Shown in pieces: positions 10,264 through 17,492 of a stretch of 64,000 nucleotides of DNA. A model generated the notes under the pieces. The model was not told the origin of the DNA and ran no database searches. It saw only the letters and a program-made list of their open reading frames with translations. Location: the NCBI RefSeq assembly GCF_003014695.1, contig NZ_PYAS01000006.1:124001-188000 (forward strand), in the 5' to 3' direction. Origin of the DNA: Dyadobacter jiangsuensis (GTDB taxonomy: Bacteria > Bacteroidota > Bacteroidia > Cytophagales > Spirosomataceae). Positions within the stretch are counted from its first letter, which is position 1. Each line of letters begins with the position of its first letter. Both the position numbers and the translations under genes were made by a program.

Positions 10264-11958
10264 TCATTCGATTAGCATCTTCTTCCCCCCAGTGCTCTTG
10301 CCATCGACCACCAGTTCATATACTAAAACACCGCATTCCAAATCACTTGCAGAAAGGACCACTTCCCCGTTTCCGCGCCCTGCAATAACCCGCGCATGGA
10401 TTTTTGCGCCCCCGGCATTATACACATTAAGCACCGCCATCTTTGCGGATTCAGGAATATGGTACTTAATGGATGTGTTCCGGGAAAAGCCGTTAGGTGC
10501 ATTCTGTTCGAGGTAAGGGGTGTCGGCGTTTTGTTCTGTTTTTTGAAAATCTGCCGCTGATGCAGAACGGCTGTGTTCCAGCGCCTCTAAGCGTTCCAAA
10601 AGGCCCCGCTGGCTCTTTTCCAGTGCTGCAATTCTCGCTTCCTTCCCCTCAATCACTCGTTGCTGCTCTTTTACCGCATTGATCAGAATATAAGTCACAG
10701 CATTAGCGTCATAATCCAGGTATTCGGTTTCATTGCCTAACGAATCCTGATGTATAAAAGAACCGATGGTATAAGGTACTATCTTCTGCATCTCCTGCGC
10801 GATAACTCCCACAAACTTCCTATCACCGGTTTCAATACCCGCCTGACCGTTGTATTGAAACCAGACGGGGCGGATCTTTTTGAGCACGTCGAGACCATCG
10901 GTGAAGTTGGTGACGTTCTTTTTGAGGCGACAGTCGGAAGCGACGATCCAGTCGGGCGAGCCGGCTTTTGCCGCGGCATCTGTACTGAGGTGGAGTTGGA
11001 ATGTTGGAGCTGAAACGCCGATACCCACATTGGCTTTACGGCCCAGTACCAGGCTGTTGCTGGCAGTAACTTTTGCGGAGGCTCCAAGGGCTGTTGCATT
11101 AACCAGATTCATGCTTCCGCCTGCTTCATGGCCTAGGTAGGTATTCATTTGCCCGCCTACATTCCATTCCCCGGCATGGTAGCCTACGAAAACATTCTGT
11201 CCAGAAGCATTGTTATAACCGGCTTTGGCACCTATGAAGACATTCTCGATTCCATTCAAATTAAAAAAACCGGACTTCGATCCGACATACGTGTTCGACT
11301 GCGCGATTGAACCATGATATCCCGCATTGTCGCCCAAATAGGTATTCTCATTACCCACCGTGTTGCTGAACCCCGCATAATTGCCAGCGAACACGTTGAA
11401 ATTCCCGGCATTTTGATAACCGGACGAAAACCCGATTGCTACATTGTCGCTGCCCGTGTTACTCTCCCCAGCATTGCCTCCTAGGAAGGAATTATAATTT
11501 CCACCCGTGCCTTGAAAATATGCCTGAAATCCGACCGCACAGTTACCATTACCTGTCATATTCCCTGCTCCTGATTGAAAACCCAGATATGTATTGTTAA
11601 AACCGCCCACATTACTCAGGCCCGCATCCTTACCTATAAATGTATTTTGAGACCCGGTACTATTGGCGTAACCCGCCTGGGAACCGAAAAACGCATTGTC
11701 GATTCCGGTAAGATTGCCTGTCCCGGACTTGAAACCCACAAAGCTGTTTCCATTTCCTGTTGTATTACCGGCTCCACTCTCCTGCCCGACAAATGTATTG
11801 AACGGCCCTGTACTCACCTTCCCCGCATTCGCACCGAAATGCGAATGGAATTGCCCCTGCATTCCAGCGCCTACCCCGAAATGCGTCTGCGCCAGAGCGC
11901 ACTGCGACACGCAACAGCCCACAACCGCCAGAGCGGTTCTCTTGTAATTTTTGAACAT
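10264..11958 (-). CDS. Surface fibre protein 3: head repeats, S74 chaperone, coiled coil, T9SS sorting domain
   Basis: 564 residues. The signal peptide ends near CALAQTHFG. The head repeats (about 14) follow the same plan but differ in sequence from copies 1 and 2. The S74 domain begins at Ser341-Asp342-Cys-Arg-Leu-Lys346, so the residue after Ser-Asp is Cys here, His in copy 2 and Ser in copies 1 and 4. The coiled coil is more hydrophilic (KEARIAALEKSQRGLLERLEAL). The T9SS sorting domain starts LEQNAPNGFSRNTS and ends in KKMLIE. A near-perfect 42-base palindrome lies just upstream of the start codon and may influence expression. Confidence 0.88.
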   Translation of the reverse strand: MFKNYKRTALAVVGCCVSQCALAQTHFGVGAGMQGQFHSHFGANAGKVSTGPFNTFVGQESGAGNTTGNGNSFVGFKSGTGNLTGIDNAFFGSQAGYANSTGSQNTFIGKDAGLSNVGGFNNTYLGFQSGAGNMTGNGNCAVGFQAYFQGTGGNYNSFLGGNAGESNTGSDNVAIGFSSGYQNAGNFNVFAGNYAGFSNTVGNENTYLGDNAGYHGSIAQSNTYVGSKSGFFNLNGIENVFIGAKAGYNNASGQNVFVGYHAGEWNVGGQMNTYLGHEAGGSMNLVNATALGASAKVTASNSLVLGRKANVGIGVSAPTFQLHLSTDAAAKAGSPDWIVASDCRLKKNVTNFTDGLDVLKKIRPVWFQYNGQAGIETGDRKFVGVIAQEMQKIVPYTIGSFIHQDSLGNETEYLDYDANAVTYILINAVKEQQRVIEGKEARIAALEKSQRGLLERLEALEHSRSASAADFQKTEQNADTPYLEQNAPNGFSRNTSIKYHIPESAKMAVLNVYNAGGAKIHARVIAGRGNGEVVLSASDLECGVLVYELVVDGKSTGGKKMLIE

Positions 11959-11980
11959 AACACGATTATTTAGAGTGGAA

Positions 11981-12022
11981 ATTTGTACCCATCACAAGCG
12001 CTCGCTTGTAATGGGTACAAAT
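11981..12022. repeat. Near-perfect 42-base palindrome upstream of fibre gene 3
   Basis: ATTTGTACCCATCACAAGCG (11981-12000) and CGCTTGTAATGGGTACAAAT (12003-12022) are inverted copies with one mismatch and only a CT between them. The element starts 22 bases before the ATG of fibre gene 3 and about 75 bases after the stop of fibre gene 4. No T run follows on either side, so a simple terminator is not the best explanation. An operator, a cruciform or an RNA leader hairpin is possible. Confidence 0.8.
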
Positions 12023-12095
12023 GTGAGCCGCAATGGACATGTTCATCCAAAGCATTGTGCTAACGACCAGACCGCCTTTTTTACCGGCCAATTGG

Positions 12096-13514
12096 CTACT
12101 CTATTACCATCTTCTTCGCCCCAAAGCTCTTGCCATCCATGATCAGATCATAGACATGCACTCCGCTCCGATATTTATCTGCCGAAAGGACCAATTCACC
12201 GGCTCCTCGCTCCGATATCGGATGCGAACTAACCTTTAACCCCGCAATAGTATAGACGTCGATCACCGCCGTTTTTACGGATTGTGGAATAAAATATTTA
12301 ATGGAGGTCTTATTGGAGAATCCATTGGGCACGTTTTGCTCCAAAACTCCCCCATCCGGTTGCTTGTTAAAAGTTCCCGGAGAAGCGCTCATTAACCGCT
12401 CCAATTTTTCCAGCCGACTTTCCAAGGCCTGGATCTTTGCCTCTTTATCTTCGATAATGCGTTGCTGCTCCTTCACGGAATTGATCAGTATATAGGTAAC
12501 CGCATTCGCGTCGTAATCCAGATAGTCGGTTTTGTTGCCTAATGAATCCTGGTGCGTGAAGGTACCCACCGTATAAGGCGCGATCTTCTGCATTTCCTGC
12601 GCGATGATGCCGACGAACTTCTTGTCGCCTGTTTCAATACCAGCTTTGCCATTGTACTGGAACCAGACGGGTTTGATTTGTTTTAAAACGTCAAGTCCTT
12701 CTTTGAATTCGGATATATTTCTCTTCAGTCTAGAATCCGACAATACCGCCCAAGTCGAAGATCCTGCCTTCCCCGCGTTGTGTTTGCTTAGCTGTAATTG
12801 GTAAAACGGAGCAGAATAGCCGATACCGACATTGGCATTATTTCCTAAAACCAGGTAATGACTGCCCGTAACCAGTGCGGCTGCCCCGACGGCGGTTGCA
12901 TTAATCAAACCGGCATTACCTCCCGAAGCGTAACCCAAATAGGTATTCTTTTCCCCGTTGGTATTACTTAGGCCAGCCCCGTGACCAAGGAAGGTATTAA
13001 AGTTTCCTGTTTCATTACTGGTTCCGGTCTTAGCTCCCATAAAGACGTTGTAGCTTCCGGCTTCATTCTTCAATCCGCTTTCATTTCCCAAAAAACAATT
13101 TTGCGTGCCTTTTGTTTTCTGACCGACCCAACGCCCAATTCCCACATTAAGACTACCAGAAGTGAACATTCCTGCCTGATAGCCCATATAAACGTTACCT
13201 TCTCCGTTGACATGATTCTGTCCAGCTGATCCTCCAATAAAGGTATTCGCAATACTATTCTCAGCCTTTTCTCCGCTAAAACTCCCCAAATAAACATTCC
13301 CAAAACCATCAATACTTTTTGTTCCCGATCCATAGCCGATATAAGTATTATACAACCCATTAACTCCATTGGATTTACCGGCATATGTACCAATGAATAC
13401 GTGACCTCCCCCAACTGTACCCACTCCCTCTCCATAATGTGTCTGAGCATTTGCATAAGGCAAGTGAAAGGCTCCTGCGAACAACGCAATTACCATTTTG
13501 TAACTGTTTTTCAT
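12096..13514 (-). CDS. Surface fibre protein 4 (shorter head): head repeats, S74 chaperone, coiled coil, T9SS sorting domain
   Basis: 472 residues, about 95 fewer than the other three, all lost from the head, which has about 10 repeats. The signal peptide ends near ANAQTHYG. The S74 domain starts at Ser259-Asp260-Ser-Arg-Leu-Lys264. The coiled coil (KEAKIQALESRLEKLERLM) is short, and the T9SS domain starts LEQNVPNGFSNKTS. It is the first gene of the minus-strand array and the most divergent copy (the S74 entry reads STWAVLSD instead of SPDWIVASD). The 226-base AT-rich gap upstream must hold the array's promoter, but I see no exact TAnnTTTG box there. Confidence 0.87.
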   Translation of the reverse strand: MKNSYKMVIALFAGAFHLPYANAQTHYGEGVGTVGGGHVFIGTYAGKSNGVNGLYNTYIGYGSGTKSIDGFGNVYLGSFSGEKAENSIANTFIGGSAGQNHVNGEGNVYMGYQAGMFTSGSLNVGIGRWVGQKTKGTQNCFLGNESGLKNEAGSYNVFMGAKTGTSNETGNFNTFLGHGAGLSNTNGEKNTYLGYASGGNAGLINATAVGAAALVTGSHYLVLGNNANVGIGYSAPFYQLQLSKHNAGKAGSSTWAVLSDSRLKRNISEFKEGLDVLKQIKPVWFQYNGKAGIETGDKKFVGIIAQEMQKIAPYTVGTFTHQDSLGNKTDYLDYDANAVTYILINSVKEQQRIIEDKEAKIQALESRLEKLERLMSASPGTFNKQPDGGVLEQNVPNGFSNKTSIKYFIPQSVKTAVIDVYTIAGLKVSSHPISERGAGELVLSADKYRSGVHVYDLIMDGKSFGAKKMVIE

Positions 13515-13740
13515 AAGCGTGCATGTTTAAATTGAATGGAAATGATTTTCAAATCGTTTTCGACAGCACAAGTTTGAAAGGAAAGCTTTGAATTTAGAAT
13601 TGGTTGTGCAAGCGGAAGAAGGGCGTTACTTGGCGGATTTAGCGCTTTTTTTGCTTTGAATTAATTACAAAGCACCCACGATAAATTGACAAAATACTTT
13701 GGTTTGAGTAATAATTATATGGAAGCCAACAAAATCCTTT
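13515..13740. other. AT-rich intergenic gap upstream of the fibre array
   Basis: No ORF or RNA gene is recognisable. The gap lies between the start of fibre gene 4 and the stop of the DUF2400 gene, both on the minus strand, and probably contains the array promoter and leader. No exact -7 box, terminator hairpin or repeat was found by eye. Confidence 0.4.
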
Positions 13741-14541
13741 TCAACTCGCAAACCCCTCAATCCCCAACCCAAACAAAGCAAAATCATACTTCACAGGATC
13801 ATTCGGGTCGAGCAGTCGCAGCGATGCAGTAAGCTCGGTAGCAGTCTGCCAGTCGGTAACAGGTCGTTTGATCAGGCCCAGGATACGCGCTACGCGGTCG
13901 ACGTGAACGTCGCACGGGCACACGAGTTGGGAAGGACGGATGGTGTTCCAGATGCCAAAGTCGACGCCATGGTCGTCCTTGCGGACCATCCAGCGCAGAA
14001 ACATATTCAAGCGCTTGCACGAGGACTTGCGTGCAGGCGTAGCAATGTGCTTACGCGTCCGTGCAGGGAAATTTTCTGATTTGGTGAAGAAGTCGTGGAA
14101 GCCTGTGAGTGCACTTTCGATGGTAATATCGCCCGGCGTCATATGGCTGCTGAATGCAAATTCCAGCGAGTCGTGGACTTTGTAGTATTCCTGAAAGAAA
14201 TGCAGGAAATACAGCGTATCAGTAGCGTTGAAAGTACGGTGTTTGAAATGCAGGAATGGTTTCAGATCGCTATCGTGATGGTTACGCACAAAGTCGTAGG
14301 GCGCATTATCCATTAACGCAGCCAGTTCCAGGCATTTATTGATAATGGTTTTGCGCTGCCCCCAGGCAAGTACCGCGGCCCAGAAGCCCATTATTTCAAT
14401 ATCCTGCTTCACCGAAAACCGGTGCGGAATACTGATCGGGTCAAAAGGGATGAAATCCGGCTGATTATATTGCGCCACCTTCGCATCGAGCAACTCGGCC
14501 ACAAAGGATGGCGGGTAGGCAGTTTGGCTAACGTCGGGCAT
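13741..14541 (-). CDS. TIGR02757 / DUF2400 family protein
   Basis: 266 residues from the ATG at 14541. A longer start at 14571 would add ten residues that do not look native. The sequence (FDPISIPHRF near the N-terminus, then IMGFWAAVLAWGQRKTI, LNMFLRWMVRKDDHGVDFGIW and LVCPCDVHVDRVAR) matches the conserved DUF2400 family of Bacteroidota and other phyla. The biochemical role is not established. The helical pattern and the PCDVHVDRVAR segment resemble helix-hairpin-helix DNA glycosylases, which is inference only. The start overlaps the end of the upstream small membrane protein gene by 14 bases, so the two are translationally coupled in an operon with the LysM and DUF4905 genes. Confidence 0.85.
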   Translation of the reverse strand: MPDVSQTAYPPSFVAELLDAKVAQYNQPDFIPFDPISIPHRFSVKQDIEIMGFWAAVLAWGQRKTIINKCLELAALMDNAPYDFVRNHHDSDLKPFLHFKHRTFNATDTLYFLHFFQEYYKVHDSLEFAFSSHMTPGDITIESALTGFHDFFTKSENFPARTRKHIATPARKSSCKRLNMFLRWMVRKDDHGVDFGIWNTIRPSQLVCPCDVHVDRVARILGLIKRPVTDWQTATELTASLRLLDPNDPVKYDFALFGLGIEGFAS

Positions 14542-14740
14542 GGCTACCTCCGAACAGGTAAGCCAGCACACGGGAGATACCTGAGAAAATCATCACAATC
14601 CCCGAAAAAAGGAATGTAAAAATGGCGATAAACGGATACAAAAGCGTGAACATCACACTCCATACCTTGTATCCCGTAGTATGTTTAAGCGCTTCCCGCT
14701 CTTCCTCTCTTTTGGAACGAAACTGTGGTGCGTGTTTCAT
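14528..14740 (-). CDS. Small membrane protein, unknown function
   Basis: 70 residues: a charged N-terminus (KREEEREALKHTTGYK), then a long hydrophobic stretch (VWSVMFTLLYPFIAIFTFLF and onward to VLAYLF) that could form two membrane helices, then a basic tail. It is not recognised. It sits 15 bases after the LysM protein gene and overlaps the DUF2400 gene by 14 bases, which supports it as a real, co-expressed gene. No catalytic motif is visible. Confidence 0.65.
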   Translation of the reverse strand: MKHAPQFRSKREEEREALKHTTGYKVWSVMFTLLYPFIAIFTFLFSGIVMIFSGISRVLAYLFGGSHARR

Positions 14741-14755
14741 AAATGTCTTCCGTAA

Positions 14756-15748
14756 TTATTCCAGGTAACTCACAACGGCCCTGAATCGTTTGCTATTAGG
14801 AGAAACTTTTTCAAATGCGCGTGACGACAGCTTGATCACAATGTCGTCGTTTACGCTGGTGTCGGGAATGCGGCCAATAATGCGTACGATGATTTTCTCC
14901 TGATTGTATTCATTCAGAACCTCCACCAGCGAGCCTATCGGCGCGGTACGGTGCAAGCCCAGGAATTTGCTCGTGCTTTCGTCGGTTTCAATCACCTCCG
15001 CCAGGCCCGACTCCGACTTTTTCTTGCTTTTCACCACTTTCGGCGGAGCTACCTCTTCCACAGGCTTCACCACTTTCTCCGGAACCGCCGTTTTGGCTTT
15101 CACCGAGTCTTTTACTACTGTCGTAGCAACCTTGGCCGGAGGTGGTGTTGCGGCAGGTGCAGCTGCTTTTTCAGCGCCTTTTTCGCTGACGATCAGTTCC
15201 TGGCCATCTTTGAGGTTATCGTCTGTCAGATTGTTCCATTTACGCAAATCAGCCATCAGCACGCCGTATTTCACAGCCACGCGGTACAATGTCTGGCCGG
15301 GCTCTACTTTATGAATGCCATTTGCGGGAAGAGCGGCGGCCGAAGATGCCGACGGTGCGGAAGTGCTGGTAGCTACTGAGGGAGTATCTGCAACGGGTTT
15401 GGTTTCCTTCACCTCGGCTTTCACCAATTCCTTTTTCTCTTCTTTTTTATCGTCCTTTTTGGCGTCTTTCTTAGTGACCTTAGGCGTGTAAGGAACCCGG
15501 ATGGTCTGCCCCGACTGGATTTGGTCGCTCATCCCAGGGTTTGCTTCGCGAAGAGCATGGATGGTCGTTCCGTACTGCCTTACGACGGCGAACATCGTCT
15601 GGCCCTGGTTAACCTTATGTATAATGAAGATCTTCCCTCCTACCTTTTCAACCCCCACAGAGTCAACAGCATTCAATCCCTTAGCCCGGGCACTCGTCAA
15701 ACCTGTCATCAATCCCGCCAAAAGGGCCAGGCAAAAAATGTATTTCAT
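14756..15748 (-). CDS. Exported LysM protein with RlpA-like C-terminal domain
   Basis: 330 residues. An N-terminal signal peptide (cleavage near TSARA) is followed by two LysM peptidoglycan-binding modules, at about 40-90 (HKVNQGQTMFAVVRQYG) and 143-190 (HKVEPGQTLYRVAVKYG). A Lys/Glu-rich linker lies between them and a Pro/Ala/Lys/Val-rich linker after them. The last 70 residues (TAPIGSLVEVLNEYNQEKIIVRI, then SSRAFEKVSP) resemble the double-psi barrel of RlpA. The protein should act in the periplasm or at the outer face of the cell wall, binding or trimming peptidoglycan. It lies 3 bases after the DUF4905 gene and 15 before the small membrane protein gene. Lytic activity is not certain because the barrel is short. 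Confidence 0.85.
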   Translation of the reverse strand: MKYIFCLALLAGLMTGLTSARAKGLNAVDSVGVEKVGGKIFIIHKVNQGQTMFAVVRQYGTTIHALREANPGMSDQIQSGQTIRVPYTPKVTKKDAKKDDKKEEKKELVKAEVKETKPVADTPSVATSTSAPSASSAAALPANGIHKVEPGQTLYRVAVKYGVLMADLRKWNNLTDDNLKDGQELIVSEKGAEKAAAPAATPPPAKVATTVVKDSVKAKTAVPEKVVKPVEEVAPPKVVKSKKKSESGLAEVIETDESTSKFLGLHRTAPIGSLVEVLNEYNQEKIIVRIIGRIPDTSVNDDIVIKLSSRAFEKVSPNSKRFRAVVSYLE

Positions 15749-15751
15749 TTA

Positions 15752-16540
15752 TTATGAAAGCGTTAAACTCGAAAACTCGTTGCTATTTTTCAGATAAACC
15801 AGTGTGGACGCTTTCAGCATCATTGTCGAGCGGCCTGTTCCTTCCCGCTCTTCCGATAGTTTCTCGTGTAAAACCTGTTGCTTATTATCGGTCACTATGA
15901 GGAGGTATTGCACTGTTTTATCCTGCTCGTAAATATAATAAGAAAAGATTATATAGGGTCTTTTCTCCAAATAATCAATGGCTGTCGGGTTGTGACCGCC
16001 CGTTGCGTTGCTAATAAATTGCGCAAGCTGTCCGAAGTACATATTCCCTTCGATGTAACGAACGGGCTCGGCTAAAATTATTTCGTGGTAGGATTCGGAA
16101 ATTTCTATATTCAACGGCAACAGCTCACCGGTCAGTGCATCACAATGCAGATGTTTGAATGAATCGCCTTGCTTGGTAGCCACTTCGAGCAAACCACCTC
16201 CTGCATTTTTCACAAGTAAATGGTTAGGCAAAATCCAAGACAGAAATCCTGTATCCCCATTCATTGCAAGGAGGTCTGTCGGTTCCGGAACCTCCGGATA
16301 ACGGTAATTGTGTAAAAAAATGCGATTATCCGAAAAAGCAGTCAGAGATGTCCACCAATCGGTACCTTCCACCTGTCTCTGCCATTTCACGGCCAAATTT
16401 TCGGAGTCGATCACGGCAAACGACACTTCCCGGCTCTCCGGATTACGTAACTCTATGGCCCACAGCGAACTGTCCGCATCAGCATCGGGCATTACCCGCC
16501 AGATGTTTTCCGAAAACCGGAACGAAAAAAGATTTTGCAA
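15752..16540 (-). CDS. DUF4905 domain-containing protein
   Basis: 262 residues from a TTG codon, with no ATG before residue 17. The N-terminal LFSFRFSENIWRV and the repeated W/D-rich strands (SLWAIELRNPESREVSF, KWQRQVEGTDWWTSL) fit the Bacteroidota-specific DUF4905 family and suggest a beta-propeller-like fold. No signal peptide is seen and the function is unknown. It is the first gene of a four-gene minus-strand operon and is divergent from kdsB, with the two starts about 45 bases apart and the promoters packed between them. Confidence 0.78.
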   Translation of the reverse strand: MQNLFSFRFSENIWRVMPDADADSSLWAIELRNPESREVSFAVIDSENLAVKWQRQVEGTDWWTSLTAFSDNRIFLHNYRYPEVPEPTDLLAMNGDTGFLSWILPNHLLVKNAGGGLLEVATKQGDSFKHLHCDALTGELLPLNIEISESYHEIILAEPVRYIEGNMYFGQLAQFISNATGGHNPTAIDYLEKRPYIIFSYYIYEQDKTVQYLLIVTDNKQQVLHEKLSEEREGTGRSTMMLKASTLVYLKNSNEFSSLTLS

Positions 16541-16585
16541 TTTTTTACCTTTATTTTGAATTCCAATTTAACTGACAACGACCTC

Positions 16586-17329
16586 GTGCGCATTCTAGGA
16601 ATAATACCGGCCCGCTACGCTTCTACCCGCTTCCCTGCCAAAGCTTTGGTGGATATTGGCGGAAAAAGCATGATCCAGCGGGTCTACGAACAGGCATCCA
16701 AAGCTACTGAACTCGATCAGGTTATTGTAGCGACGGACGATGAAAGAATACTGAATCACGTCCGCGGATTCGGTGGAACCGCAGTAATGACCTCGCCAGA
16801 TCACCAGAGCGGTACCGACCGCTGCTTCGAAGCATTGGGCAAAACCGACGGCCGATACGACTATGTCATCAACATTCAGGGCGACGAGCCGTTTATCAGC
16901 CCCGAGCCGATAGATCACCTCGCCTCTGTGCTGAATGGGGAAACCGAGCTGGCGACATTAGTCAAAGTGATCGACAACGACGACATTCTATTCAACGTGA
17001 ATGTACCCAAGGCGGTTCTGAACAAGCGAAATGAAGTCATGTATTTCAGCCGGCAAACGATCCCATACCTGCGTAATGCCCAGAGCCAGGAAGATTTTCT
17101 GAAATCGCATGTTTTTTACAAACACATCGGCATTTACGCATACCGCACCGACGTTTTGGCCGAAATAACGAAGCTTCCCGTGTCCTCTCTGGAAAAAGCC
17201 GAGGCGCTGGAACAATTGCGCTGGCTCGAAAACGGCTATGCGATCAAGGCGGTAGTAACTTCCGATGATTCGCATGGCGTGGATACGCCCGACGACCTCG
17301 ACAGGGTCACCCGAAAATTTTTGCAATAA
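16586..17329 (+). CDS. kdsB: 3-deoxy-manno-octulosonate cytidylyltransferase (CMP-KDO synthetase)
   Basis: 247 residues when started at the GTG at 16586, giving the classic N-terminus (V/M)RILGIIPARYASTRFP. The frame is open further upstream to 16535, but that would run into the divergent gene and add residues the family lacks. Conserved motifs: SGTDRCFEA, NIQGDEPFI and a late DDSHGVDTPDDL. The enzyme joins CTP and KDO to make CMP-KDO for lipopolysaccharide inner-core synthesis in the cytoplasm, so the organism has a Gram-negative envelope. PorX follows after 163 bases. Confidence 0.95.
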   Translation: MRILGIIPARYASTRFPAKALVDIGGKSMIQRVYEQASKATELDQVIVATDDERILNHVRGFGGTAVMTSPDHQSGTDRCFEALGKTDGRYDYVINIQGDEPFISPEPIDHLASVLNGETELATLVKVIDNDDILFNVNVPKAVLNKRNEVMYFSRQTIPYLRNAQSQEDFLKSHVFYKHIGIYAYRTDVLAEITKLPVSSLEKAEALEQLRWLENGYAIKAVVTSDDSHGVDTPDDLDRVTRKFLQ

Positions 17330-17492
17330 CCGGCCTTTGTGGAATACATTTTTTACAAGGAAGGTTAACGTATAAGGATTAGCCGTATATTTCTTAAAAA
17401 ACGTTAAAACCGTTTTACGTATACGACCAGCTTCTTCCGATGCGTTAGCCTTTTATTGTTTTAAACTAATTACCACTTGAAAAAAGAGCCTT

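Noticed and set aside
6604-13514. Regular repeats that could suggest a CRISPR array or satellite DNA
   Set aside because: The repeats are imperfect, of about 69 bases, stay in frame and encode the NTFLGSQSG-type head motif of four fibre proteins; there are no spacers or cas genes.
17404-17422. Short inverted repeat ACGTTAAAA / TTTTACGT upstream of porX
   Set aside because: The arms are short and AT-rich and do not align with a promoter box, so I cannot support an operator.
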